Assembly: GCA_036489495.1 (NCBI GenBank)
Contig: DASXFR010000069.1
Location: 65,521 to 129,520 of the forward strand
Direction: 5' to 3'
From: DASZIT01 sp036489495
Lineage (GTDB): Bacteria > Actinomycetota > Acidimicrobiia > Acidimicrobiales > RAAP-2
Length of the DNA stretch: 64,000 nt
Shown: one piece after another, positions 41,539 to 49,057 of the stretch
Numbering within the stretch: position 1 is the stretch's first letter
Layout of the letters: every line of letters begins with the position of its first letter
Made by a program: the position numbers and the translations under genes
The notes under the pieces: generated by a model
The model's database searches: none
Told to the model about the DNA's origin: nothing
What the model saw: the letters and a program-made list of their open reading frames with translations, nothing else

Positions 41539-42024
41539 TTAGGGAACCGCGATGTGCTCGCCGGGCTCGACCGTGTAGGAACCGGTCTGCGAGGCCAAGG
41601 TGGCGACCAGCGGTCGGGGGTCAGCGGAAGGATCCGCCGCCACCGCGATCGACCAGAGGGTGTCGCCGGGCTGCACCGTGTACTCGACCGGGTGGGTGGT
41701 CCCCGCCAGAGCGGGACCAGAGGCGTGGGAGTGACCTCCGGTCCCACTCAGCGGAAGAGCGAGCCCGATCACCACCAGGCTGCTGACGGCCAGCAACGTG
41801 CGCCGCAGCCTGACCGCTGAGGACGGCCGGCGGCGGGCCCGGCGTCGCCGGACCGGATCGGGGACCAGCGCCAGCCCCGGACTCCGGGGGGCGGTAGTCG
41901 GGTCGTCGGCGTCGATCCCCGGCGACCAGTGGCGGCCGCCCTCCACCAGGCGCAGAGGGGCCCCGCCGCGGCTTCGGCCGCCCTCGGCCCGGGTCAGCGG
42001 GGCCGGGAACGAGAGGGCGGCCAC
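41539..42024 (-). CDS. LysM membrane protein, likely SOS-induced division inhibitor/wall hydrolase (Rv2719c/YneA-like)
   Basis: The 161-residue protein has a disordered Arg-rich cytoplasmic part, one membrane helix (LLAVSSLVVIGLALPLSG) and a C-terminal extracellular LysM domain (YTVQPGDTLWSIAVAAD ... YTVEPGEHIAVP). In Mycobacterium the gene divergent from lexA encodes a DNA-damage-induced LysM protein that halts division. Position, topology and the SOS boxes suggest the same here. The open frame extends into the operators, but GTG 42024 with GGAGGT 8 nt upstream is the clear start. Confidence 0.88.
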   Translation of the reverse strand: MAALSFPAPLTRAEGGRSRGGAPLRLVEGGRHWSPGIDADDPTTAPRSPGLALVPDPVRRRRARRRPSSAVRLRRTLLAVSSLVVIGLALPLSGTGGHSHASGPALAGTTHPVEYTVQPGDTLWSIAVAADPSADPRPLVATLASQTGSYTVEPGEHIAVP

Positions 42025-42071
42025 TAGCGGACCTCCCCGGTTGGCGACCGTCGGGCCAACTGCCCGGACGT

Positions 42072-42085
42072 CGAACGTCTGTTCG
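42072..42085. promoter_or_regulatory. SOS (LexA) box 1
   Basis: CGAACGTCTGTTCG, a near-perfect actinobacterial LexA box (CGAAC-N4-GTTCG). It lies just downstream of the LysM-gene -10, over its expected start site. Confidence 0.9.
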
Positions 42086-42095
42086 TCATGCACCC

Positions 42096-42125
42096 ATCGA
42101 ATCACGAACGCCTGTTCGGTGTCAA
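42096..42125 (-). promoter_or_regulatory. LysM-gene promoter TTGACA-N18-TTCGAT
   Basis: The consensus -35 TTGACA (42120-42125) is followed at 18 bp by TTCGAT (42096-42101). SOS box 2 fills the spacer and box 1 covers the start region. Confidence 0.6.
42105..42118. promoter_or_regulatory. SOS (LexA) box 2
   Basis: CGAACGCCTGTTCG, inside the spacer of the LysM-gene promoter. Confidence 0.9.
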
Positions 42126-42134
42126 GCCATTTGT

Positions 42135-42148
42135 CGAACGGGTGTTTG
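42135..42148. promoter_or_regulatory. SOS (LexA) box 3
   Basis: CGAACGGGTGTTTG, one base off the symmetrical core, overlapping the lexA -35. Confidence 0.85.
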
Positions 42149-42174
42149 CTTTCCGACCTCCCCTGGGCTACCTT
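42146..42174 (+). promoter_or_regulatory. lexA promoter TTGCTT-N17-TACCTT
   Basis: The -35 TTGCTT (42146-42151) and -10 TACCTT (42169-42174) are 17 bp apart. SOS box 3 overlaps the -35 and box 4 begins 5 bp past the -10, so LexA would block its own promoter. Confidence 0.6.
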
Positions 42175-42178
42175 CTTG

Positions 42179-42192
42179 CAAACAGATGTTCG
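42179..42192. promoter_or_regulatory. SOS (LexA) box 4
   Basis: CAAACAGATGTTCG, one base off in the left arm, at the expected lexA transcription start. Confidence 0.85.
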
Positions 42193-42256
42193 CCGCCCAG
42201 GACAGCTAGCCACAACGCCGATCGGGGCGGGCGAACCACAGCGACCAGGGGGAACC

Positions 42257-42886
42257 GTGGCTCAGGTACTCAGCATCAAGCGCAAGCAGATACTGGACTG
42301 TATTTCCGAGTCGATCCGGGACCGCGGGTTCCCCCCCTCGGTCCGGGAGATCGGCGAGTCGGTGGGCCTGGCCTCGTCCTCCACCGTCCACGCCCACCTG
42401 GCGGTGTTGCAGCGGGAGGGGTATCTGCGACGGGACCCGACCAAGCCCCGGGCCATCGAGGTCCGGTTCGACCCGTCGTCCAAGGTGGTCATGGACTCGC
42501 GACCGATCCGCCATGTCCCGCTGGTCGGCGATGTGGCCGCCGGCACCGGGGTGCTGGCCCAGGAGAACATCGAGGAGCTGTATCCGCTCCCCGAGGACTT
42601 CACCGGGACCGGTTCGCTGTTCATGGTCAAGGTCCGGGGCGACTCCATGGTCGACGACGGCATCGTCGACGGCGACTTCGTGGTGGTGCGACAGCAACCC
42701 GAAGCCGAGCGGAACGAGATCGTGGTAGCGGGGATTCCTGACGAGGAAGCCACCGTCAAGCGGTTCTCCACCCGGGACGGGAAGGTCGTCCTCACCCCGT
42801 CCAACCCGGACATGGTCCCGATGGAGTTCGACCCCGACGAGGTGACCGTCTACGGCAAGGTCGTCACCGTCCTCCGCCGGCTGTAG
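42257..42886 (+). CDS. lexA: SOS repressor LexA
   Basis: The 209-residue repressor and self-cleaving protease. The N-terminal winged helix is SIKRKQILDCISESIRDRG ... REIGESVGLASSSTVHAHL. The cleavage site is the Ala-Gly of GDVAAGTGVL. The catalytic serine is in VRGDSMVDDGI and the lysine in EATVKRF. GTG 42257 has AGGGGGAA upstream and gives a normal start, while the longer open frame passes through the operators. It is autoregulated by boxes 3 and 4 and convergent with the aldo/keto reductase gene. Confidence 0.97.
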   Translation: MAQVLSIKRKQILDCISESIRDRGFPPSVREIGESVGLASSSTVHAHLAVLQREGYLRRDPTKPRAIEVRFDPSSKVVMDSRPIRHVPLVGDVAAGTGVLAQENIEELYPLPEDFTGTGSLFMVKVRGDSMVDDGIVDGDFVVVRQQPEAERNEIVVAGIPDEEATVKRFSTRDGKVVLTPSNPDMVPMEFDPDEVTVYGKVVTVLRRL

Positions 42887-42887
42887 G

Positions 42888-42900
42888 CCCGCTCAGCGGG
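42888..42900. terminator. Tail-to-tail hairpin between lexA and the aldo/keto reductase gene
   Basis: CCCGC-TCA-GCGGG is a 5-bp stem that includes the reductase stop codon, in a 6-bp convergent gap. There is no U-tract. Confidence 0.35.
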
Positions 42901-43894
42901 TCGGGCTGGCCGGCGCGATCGCGCTCATGTCCGGGTACCGGTCTCCGGACACCGCGCCGGTGGCGAACACCGCCTCGATGGCGGCGAGGTCGGACGCCGT
43001 CAGTTCGACCTCGACCGCCGCCACGTTCTCGGCCAGATAGGTGCGTCGCTTGGTCCCGGGGATCGGCACCACGTCGTCACCCCGGGAGAGGACCCAGGCC
43101 AGCGCCAGTTGTCCGGGGGTGCAGCCCTTGGCCTCGGCCAGGGAACGCACCCGGTCGACCAGCACGATATTCGCCTCGAAGCTGTCGCCGCGGAACCGGG
43201 GGAGGAATTTCCGGAAGTCGCCTTCGGGAAAGTCGTCCGGGGAGGTGATCTGTCCGGTGAGGAAGCCGCGGCCCAGCGGGCTGTAGGCCACGATGCCGAC
43301 GCCGAGTGACCGGGCGGTGCCGATGACCGAGTCCTCGATGTCGCGGCTCCACAACGACCACTCGCTCTGGAGGGCGGCGATCGGGTGGACGGCGCTGGCC
43401 CGTCGCAGGGTGTCGGGGGAAGATTCCGACAACCCGAGGTAGCGCACCTTCCCGTCCGCCACCAGTTCGGCCATCGCCCCCACCGTCTCCTCGATCGGCA
43501 CGCCGGTGTCGGTACGGTGCTGGTAGTAGAGATCGATGTGCTCCACCCCCAAGCGCGTCAGGGACGCATCACACGCCTGGTGCACGTAGGCGGCGTCCCC
43601 CCGCACCGACCGGACGGCGGGATCGTCGGTGCGCACGATCCCGAACTTGGTGGCCAGGACCACCTCGTCCCGCCGGGTGCCGATGGCCCGGCCCACCAAC
43701 TCCTCGTTGGTGAAGGGCCCGTACATGTCGGCGGTGTCGATCAAGGTCACCCCCAGGTCGAGCGCGGCGTTGATGGTGGCGGTCGATTCCGCCTCGTCGC
43801 CCGGCCCGTAGAACTCGGACATGCCCATGCAGCCGAGACCTTCGGCCGACACCACCAGCCCGTCGGTGCCCAATGTGCGAGTCGCGAGGGTCAT
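42893..43894 (-). CDS. Aldo/keto reductase
   Basis: The 333-residue NADPH-dependent reductase of the AKR superfamily has the TIM-barrel signatures TLIDTADMYGPFTNEELVGRAI (catalytic Asp/Tyr), VVLATKFGI (Lys), IDLYYQHRTD (His position), and the cofactor end PIPGTKRRTYLAENV. It is closest in look to the AKR13-type enzymes of actinobacteria. The substrate is unknown. ATG 43894 follows TAGGTT by 7 nt. Confidence 0.92.
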   Translation of the reverse strand: MTLATRTLGTDGLVVSAEGLGCMGMSEFYGPGDEAESTATINAALDLGVTLIDTADMYGPFTNEELVGRAIGTRRDEVVLATKFGIVRTDDPAVRSVRGDAAYVHQACDASLTRLGVEHIDLYYQHRTDTGVPIEETVGAMAELVADGKVRYLGLSESSPDTLRRASAVHPIAALQSEWSLWSRDIEDSVIGTARSLGVGIVAYSPLGRGFLTGQITSPDDFPEGDFRKFLPRFRGDSFEANIVLVDRVRSLAEAKGCTPGQLALAWVLSRGDDVVPIPGTKRRTYLAENVAAVEVELTASDLAAIEAVFATGAVSGDRYPDMSAIAPASPTR

Positions 43895-43901
43895 GGTGGC
43901 G

Positions 43902-43907
43902 AACCTA
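43902..43907 (-). promoter_or_regulatory. -10 box TAGGTT for the aldo/keto reductase gene (leaderless candidate)
   Basis: TAGGTT, 7 nt, then ATG 43894. The box overlaps the stop codon of the upstream TIGR03086 gene. There is no Shine-Dalgarno. Confidence 0.45.
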
Positions 43908-44489
43908 CCCGCTCGGAGACTCCGCCCATTTCGGATCCCGCCCGAGGAACCCGATCAGCTGATCGATGGCCGGCGCGTCCTCGGCGACCGGGACGACCGC
44001 CCCGAATGCCTGACCCTCCCCCTGGTACTCGGGGGGAAGGGTCGACTTGGCCCGGGTCAGGACATCGGCAGCTTCCGCTTCGGAGTACGGGTTCGGTTGG
44101 CCGGTGGCGGAGGCGAGATCCCATCCGTGGGCCAGGTACTCCATCACCGTCATGTTGAAGACCATCGCCGCCGGCATCATCGAGCCGCCGGAGATCTGCA
44201 CCTCACGATCGAAGCCGTACTCCTTCCATCCGGCCACCAGACTCGCGGCCAGCCGGGTGAACGCGGCGGCGGCGTCGGGGCCACAGACGTAGGTCGACGG
44301 ATCGCCCTCGAACCTGCGTCCATTGCACCCGGCCTCGAACACCTGGATCCATCCGACGATGTGGTTCATGAGTTGCTGGACGGTGTAGTCGTCACAGGGC
44401 GTCGCCGACGTCAACCGCGGTTCGTCGACGTTGGCCACCACCGTGCCCGTCTTGGTCAAGATCCCGGTCAGTAGCTCGATCTGATCCAT
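43905..44489 (-). CDS. TIGR03086 family metal-binding protein (mycothiol-dependent isomerase-like, DinB fold)
   Basis: The 194-residue four-helix protein begins MDQIELLTGILTKTGTVVAN and has PCDDYTVQQLMNHIVGW (first metal His) and VMEYLAHGWDLASATG (His of the second site), the pattern of the TIGR03086 / maleylpyruvate isomerase N-terminal family. Members are thought to use mycothiol or related thiols, but this one has no assigned reaction. ATG 44489 lies 6 nt after TAGATT. Confidence 0.87.
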   Translation of the reverse strand: MDQIELLTGILTKTGTVVANVDEPRLTSATPCDDYTVQQLMNHIVGWIQVFEAGCNGRRFEGDPSTYVCGPDAAAAFTRLAASLVAGWKEYGFDREVQISGGSMMPAAMVFNMTVMEYLAHGWDLASATGQPNPYSEAEAADVLTRAKSTLPPEYQGEGQAFGAVVPVAEDAPAIDQLIGFLGRDPKWAESPSG

Positions 44490-44495
44490 TGGTGA

Positions 44496-44501
44496 AATCT
44501 A
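44496..44501 (-). promoter_or_regulatory. -10 box TAGATT for the TIGR03086 gene (leaderless candidate)
   Basis: TAGATT, 6 nt, then ATG 44489. There is no Shine-Dalgarno. Confidence 0.5.
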
Positions 44502-44588
44502 CCCGCCAGATGCTTTAGCGGACCACGGTGGGGGCCGTTCCCCTGGGCGGCGATAACCGCTGGCGTTGTCCGCGACCTCGAATCGCCC

Positions 44589-45089
44589 TCAGATTCGTTC
44601 CGAGGCGTCTACCGGCGAAGATTGCCACCCCTCCATTGCCGCGACATCCTGGGGAGTGGCGGGCCGGATGGAGGGCCACGCGAACCCGTTCAGCAAACAG
44701 ACGAACTGCTTCTCCTCGCTCGCGGCCAGCCGAACCGAGAGTTTCCTCGATCGCCGCAAGCCCCCGAGGAAGTGCACACTCAAGGAATGTTCCCCCGGTG
44801 AGACCTGGTACATCTTGATCTGCTTGGGCGAGATGGCGTCCACCTTCGAGCCATCGAGAAAGATGTTGACAACACCACCCTCACCGATCGCCGGGCTCCG
44901 GCGTTGGCCCCGGCTCCGGCCGAGCCGGGATGCGGCCCGGACCACAACCAGGGTCGGAAACGCCGGCCAAATTCGATTCGGGGCTCGCCACAGTTGGATG
45001 GTCGCTCCAACCTGGTCACCCAGGCCTTCCGAGGTATCTCCGCCGCCGGTTACCGCTCCAACATCGGATCGTTCACGACTGTCGTTCAT
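44589..45089 (-). CDS. Hypothetical protein with a PEGA-like beta domain
   Basis: I do not recognise this 166-residue protein. The C-terminal half is convincing as protein: VNIFLDGSKVDAISPKQIKM, then YQVSPGEHSLSVHFLGG and LSVRLAASEEKQFVCLLNG. It resembles PEGA-type beta repeats (dG...g..P..v.v.PG.H.v.v). The N-terminal half, with ATIQLWRAPNRIW, is less clear, so an internal start is possible. ATG 45089 has GGAG five bases upstream. The region is lower in GC than its surroundings. No signal peptide is seen. Confidence 0.55.
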   Translation of the reverse strand: MNDSRERSDVGAVTGGGDTSEGLGDQVGATIQLWRAPNRIWPAFPTLVVVRAASRLGRSRGQRRSPAIGEGGVVNIFLDGSKVDAISPKQIKMYQVSPGEHSLSVHFLGGLRRSRKLSVRLAASEEKQFVCLLNGFAWPSIRPATPQDVAAMEGWQSSPVDASERI

Positions 45090-45377
45090 AGCTCCGTCTT
45101 ACACCCTCGGCGGAAGAAGAACAGCAACAGGCCGGTAAAACGGCGCCGCCGTGCGCCTTCCCGCCCTGGCGACCATCTGCGGGCTTCATTGAACAACCCA
45201 CACCGGAGGGCCAGAAGGGTGCCCCAGATCGCCCTTCTGCTCAGAACTGGGGTCGATGGGCTTCGGATTCGTGGTCCCCGTTCTTCTCCACGTCAAGTGG
45301 GCCAAATTTGATCTCCCCGCCCAGGTAATTGATCATTTGCCCACCAGCCGAGAACATGCACGAGAGGGAGGAATGCT
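45090..45377. other. 288-bp divergent intergenic region
   Basis: No gene is seen between the PEGA-like gene (minus) and the universal stress gene (plus). It contains a 26-bp inverted repeat (45213-45238) and a weak promoter towards the stress gene (TTGATC 45308-45313, N17, GATCAT 45331-45336). Base composition is noticeably less GC-rich than average. Confidence 0.5.
45213..45238. promoter_or_regulatory. Inverted repeat AGAAGGG-N12-CCCTTCT
   Basis: Perfect 7-bp arms, with arm centres about two helical turns apart, located about 95 bp upstream of the stress-gene promoter. It may be an operator for a dimeric regulator, or a transcript hairpin. No T-run follows on either strand. Confidence 0.4.
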
Positions 45378-45857
45378 ATGACGCCAGCAAGCGGAGGTGG
45401 TCCGGTGCTGTTCTGCTTCGACGGTTCTGAGGGATCGAGGGCGGCCCTGCAAAGCGCGGCGAATCTGATCAGCCGACCGGTGGACATTGTTGTTCTCACG
45501 GTTTGGGAAACAGTCGCCACCCGCTTGGCTCTGGCCGGCGCCTTCGCGGTGGGTGCACCGGGCGATGGCTTGGATGCCCAGGAAGAATCCTTCGCAAAAT
45601 CGGTGGCGGAAGACGGTGCGCTCCGGGCGAAGGAGCACGGATACGAAGCCTCACCCATGACCCGAGAGTCATTTGAGGGCATTTCACACGCCATCTTGGA
45701 GACCGCGGAGGACATCTCGGCCCGCTTGATCGTGTGCGGCCAACGGGGTCGGGGGGTGATACGGAGCACTCTGCTTGGCAGCGTCTCCCACGCTCTGGCG
45801 TCGCATGCCCGACATCCGGTCCTCATTGCACCAGAAGTTCCCGCTCGCGACGGTTGA
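45378..45857 (+). CDS. Universal stress protein (UspA family)
   Basis: The 159-residue single-domain Usp has the N-terminal strand VLFCFDGSEGSRAAL and the ATP-binding signature GQRGRGVIRSTLLGSVSHAL (G-x2-G-x9-G-S/T). It is therefore of the ATP-binding class. ATG 45378 has an excellent GGGAGGA ribosome site. It stands alone and is convergent with dapE. Confidence 0.92.
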   Translation: MTPASGGGPVLFCFDGSEGSRAALQSAANLISRPVDIVVLTVWETVATRLALAGAFAVGAPGDGLDAQEESFAKSVAEDGALRAKEHGYEASPMTRESFEGISHAILETAEDISARLIVCGQRGRGVIRSTLLGSVSHALASHARHPVLIAPEVPARDG

Positions 45858-45917
45858 GGGTTCGTTCTTCAGGCACGGCGGCGCGGCCGGCACCAGACGT
45901 AGGCCGGGCCAGAGCGT

Positions 45918-47000
45918 TCAGATATCGCTCGTGAGCACCGTCTCCAGTACCGCGGCGGCGTGATCGAGTTCGTCCAGGCTCACGTGTTCGCCGGGGGTGT
46001 GGGCCAGTAGCGGGTCGCCAGGGCCGAAGTTGGTGGCCGGGATCCCGTGGGCGGCGAACGAGGCGACGTCGGTCCAACCGACCTTGGCCCGGGGGGCGGC
46101 GCCGGTGGCGGCCACCAGTCGGGCCAGATGCGGATCGCCGAGCGACGGGGGGGCACCGGGCGCCGCCTCGACCATCTCCCAGCTGTCGCCCGGTTCCAAC
46201 AGGCCCTCCAGCAACGCCCGCACCGACGCCTCGGCCTCGGCGGCGTCCCGGTCGGGGGCGAAGCGGTGATTGATCGTCACCATCGCCTGGTCGGGGACCA
46301 CGTTGCTGGCCACCCCGCCTTCGACCAGCACCGCCTGGAGCTGCTCGGCGTATTCGCAACCGTCGATCACCACCCGGCGGACCGGGTAGGCGGCGATGGC
46401 ATCGAGCGCCGGGCCCAGCCGATGGATGGCGTTCCGGCCGGTGAACGGCCGGGCGGTGTGGGCCCGTTCGCCGGCCATGACCACCCGGATCCGCATGGTC
46501 CCCTGACACCCCGCCTCCACCACCCCCCCGGTGGGCTCGCCGAGGATGGCGGCGTCGGCGGCCAGCAGATCGGGGCGCTGCTGCCACAATTCCTCCAGGC
46601 CGCTGTCGCTCCGGGCCACCTCTTCCCGGGCGTAGAAACACCAGGTCACATCCACCGCCGGCTCGGGGAGGGTTCCGGCCAGATGAAGGAAGGTGGCCAG
46701 CCCCCCCTTCATGTCCGCCGCCCCCAGGCCGTAGAGGGTGTCGCCGTCGAGCCTGGGTTGGTCGTTGCCGGCGGCCGGGGGCACGGTATCGAGGTGGCCG
46801 GCCAGGACCAGCCGGCGGGAGCGGCCCAGATCGGTCCGGCCCACTACGTTGTCGCCCACCCGCTCAACCCCCAGCCACGGGCAGAGCCGCAACGCCGCCT
46901 CCACCGCGTCGGCCAACTGGCCTTCGTGATGGCTCAGCGACGGGATGGCCACCAACGATGCGGTCAGGTCGAGGAGATCGCTGGAGACCGAAGGAGTCAC
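45918..47000 (-). CDS. dapE: Succinyl-diaminopimelate desuccinylase
   Basis: The 360-residue zinc peptidase-like enzyme (M20) removes succinate to give LL-diaminopimelate. Metal-binding and catalytic elements are VLAGHLDTVPPA (HxD), GLGAADMKGGLA (Asp bridging), FYAREEVARSDSG (EE), AAILGEPTGGVVEAGCQG and the C-terminal HTPGEHVSLDEL (His). GTG 47000 overlaps the dapD stop (GTGA). It is the terminal gene of the miaB-to-dapE run. Confidence 0.93.
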   Translation of the reverse strand: MTPSVSSDLLDLTASLVAIPSLSHHEGQLADAVEAALRLCPWLGVERVGDNVVGRTDLGRSRRLVLAGHLDTVPPAAGNDQPRLDGDTLYGLGAADMKGGLATFLHLAGTLPEPAVDVTWCFYAREEVARSDSGLEELWQQRPDLLAADAAILGEPTGGVVEAGCQGTMRIRVVMAGERAHTARPFTGRNAIHRLGPALDAIAAYPVRRVVIDGCEYAEQLQAVLVEGGVASNVVPDQAMVTINHRFAPDRDAAEAEASVRALLEGLLEPGDSWEMVEAAPGAPPSLGDPHLARLVAATGAAPRAKVGWTDVASFAAHGIPATNFGPGDPLLAHTPGEHVSLDELDHAAAVLETVLTSDI

Positions 47001-47824
47001 GCGGAGACGCCGTGCTGGCGGAGGATGTCGTTCAACTTCGCCTTGTCGTGTCGTTGCCCCTGGGTCAGCCGCTTGATGACCAGCACGCAGGGAAGGAAGA
47101 ACTCGCCACCGGCGAACTCGCGACGGCGCGAGGCTTGGACGGCCACGCACCAGGGCGGGACATGACCCCGGCTCAGCTCGTCGCCGGTGTCGGCGTCGAT
47201 GACCGGGATCGACGGGTTGAGGATGGTCCCCTCCCCCACCACCGAGCCCCGGCCGACCCTCGCCCCCTGGGTGATCATGCACCGGCTCCCGATCATGACG
47301 TCGTCCTCGATGATCACCGGCGCCGCCTGGGCCGGCTCCAGGACCCCGCCGATGCCGACGCCGCCCGACAGGTGGACCCGCTCGCCGATCTGGGCGCAGG
47401 ACCCCACCGTCGCCCAGGTGTCGACCATGGTGTCGGCCCCGACCCGGGCGGCGATGTTGACGTAGCTCGGCATGCAGATGACCCCGCGGTCGAGGAACGC
47501 GCCCCAACGGGCCGAGGCGCCGGGGACCACCCGGACCCCGGAAGCGGCGAAGTTGCGTTTGAGCGGCAGCTTGTCGGCGTACTCGAACGGCCCGACCTCG
47601 ATGGTCTCCATCGACCGGAGGCGGAACAACATCAGCACCGCCTGCTTCAGCCACTGGTGGACCACCACCTCGTCGGTGTCCGGATCCACTTCGGCGATGC
47701 GGGCCTCGCCCCGGTCGAGTAGATCGATGGCTTCGGTCACCACCGACAGCGCCTCGGTGTCGTCGGGGGTCAGCTCGGACACTTTCGTCCACAACTCCTC
47801 GATGCGGGACTGGAGATCGGCCAT
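46997..47824 (-). CDS. dapD: 2,3,4,5-tetrahydropyridine-2,6-dicarboxylate N-succinyltransferase
   Basis: The 275-residue trimeric enzyme succinylates tetrahydrodipicolinate. After an N-terminal helical domain, a left-handed beta helix is evident from hexapeptide repeats (VGADTMVDTWATVGSCAQIG, VHLSGGVGIGGVLEP, VIIEDDVMIGSRC). The typical VIKRLTQGQRHDKAKLNDILR end follows. The start at 47824 is 51 nt after dapC. Confidence 0.95.
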   Translation of the reverse strand: MADLQSRIEELWTKVSELTPDDTEALSVVTEAIDLLDRGEARIAEVDPDTDEVVVHQWLKQAVLMLFRLRSMETIEVGPFEYADKLPLKRNFAASGVRVVPGASARWGAFLDRGVICMPSYVNIAARVGADTMVDTWATVGSCAQIGERVHLSGGVGIGGVLEPAQAAPVIIEDDVMIGSRCMITQGARVGRGSVVGEGTILNPSIPVIDADTGDELSRGHVPPWCVAVQASRRREFAGGEFFLPCVLVIKRLTQGQRHDKAKLNDILRQHGVSA

Positions 47825-47875
47825 GGGTGGAGACGTTACTTCGGGGACCCGGCGACGCCGGACCCAACCCGCCCT

Positions 47876-49057
47876 TCAGCGCGCCGACAGGTCCTGGCCG
47901 GCCAACCGATCGCCGACCAGCCGCAGGCGTTCGATGGGTTGGACCACCGCCAGCCGGACGAAGGCCGCCCCGTCTTCCCCGTAGAGGTCGCCGGGACTGG
48001 CCAGCAGCCCGCCGGCCAGGGCCAACTCCTCGACCAGGCCCCATCCGCCTCCCGGCACCGAGGCCGGAACCGGCACCCAGAGATAGAAGCCGCCGGCCGG
48101 CATCGGGGTCGGGAGACCGGCGGCGTCCAGCACTCCCCGGAGGTAGCCCAGCCGTTCCCGGTAGCGCTGGCGCTGCACCTCGACGTGGGCATCGTCGTCG
48201 AAGGCCACCACCGCCGCCGCCTGTACCGGGCCCGGGACCATCAGCCCGGCATGGCGCCGGACGTCGAGGAGGTAGCCGACGATCTCCGGATCCCCGGCGT
48301 AGAACCCGGCCCGGACGCCGGCCAGGTTGGACCGCTTGGACAGCGAGTGGACGGCCACCACCCCGTCCAGCCCGGTGGACAGGATGGTCGTCGGCCGACC
48401 GTCCCAGGTGAATTCGGCGTAGCACTCGTCGGAGAAGATCGGGACCCGTTGGTCCCGACCCCACTGGGCCACCGGCTCCATGTCGGTGAGCAGCCCGGTC
48501 GGGTTGGACGGGGAGTTGACCCACAGCAGCAGCGACCGGTCACGGTCGGCGACCGCGATGGAGTCGAGGTCGAGGCCACCCCCGGGGAGCTCCTTCACCG
48601 GCACCGGCCGGCAGCCGCCCAGCATCGCCCCCATCGCGTAGGTCGGATACGACACCGACGGGTAGAGGACGGTGTCCCGGTCGGGATTGCGCAGCCGGAG
48701 GTACTGGGCGGTCGACGCCACCATCTCCTTGGTGCCGACGCAGGCGGCCAGTTCGCGCTCCGGATCGACCGTCACCCCGAAGCGACGGGACAGCCAGCCG
48801 GCCGCCGCCCGGCGGTAGGCGGCCGAGCCGTTGGAGGCCGGATAGCCCCGCTCGGTGCCGGAGCTGGCGACCGCCTCGATGACCGCCTCCGGCGGCGGGT
48901 CGTAGGGGGTGCCGATCGAGCAGTCGACGATCCCCGACGTCCCCTCGGCCACTTCGCCGAACCGCTCGACGGCCCGGCTCCGCACCGCGTGCAGGCGGTC
49001 ATAGGGGTAGGGCGGCGGGGTGAAGCCGACCGCCGCGCCGGGGGTGACGATGCTCAT
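47876..49057 (-). CDS. dapC: Succinyldiaminopimelate aminotransferase (DapC-type, class I/II)
   Basis: The 393-residue PLP enzyme has fold-type I motifs: YPASNGSAAYRRAAAGWL, WVNSPSNPTG, IFSDECYAEF, and the PLP lysine in HSLSKRSNLAGVRAGF. The assignment as DapC rests on the immediate dapD and dapE neighbours. By sequence alone other aminotransferase roles would be possible. ATG 49057 overlaps the hflX stop (ATGA). Confidence 0.9.
   Translation of the reverse strand: MSIVTPGAAVGFTPPPYPYDRLHAVRSRAVERFGEVAEGTSGIVDCSIGTPYDPPPEAVIEAVASSGTERGYPASNGSAAYRRAAAGWLSRRFGVTVDPERELAACVGTKEMVASTAQYLRLRNPDRDTVLYPSVSYPTYAMGAMLGGCRPVPVKELPGGGLDLDSIAVADRDRSLLLWVNSPSNPTGLLTDMEPVAQWGRDQRVPIFSDECYAEFTWDGRPTTILSTGLDGVVAVHSLSKRSNLAGVRAGFYAGDPEIVGYLLDVRRHAGLMVPGPVQAAAVVAFDDDAHVEVQRQRYRERLGYLRGVLDAAGLPTPMPAGGFYLWVPVPASVPGGGWGLVEELALAGGLLASPGDLYGEDGAAFVRLAVVQPIERLRLVGDRLAGQDLSAR

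Noticed and set aside
41539..42213. Longer LysM protein starting at 42213
   Set aside because: The extension would be encoded by the LexA operators and promoter. GTG 42024 has a GGAGGT ribosome site at 8 nt.
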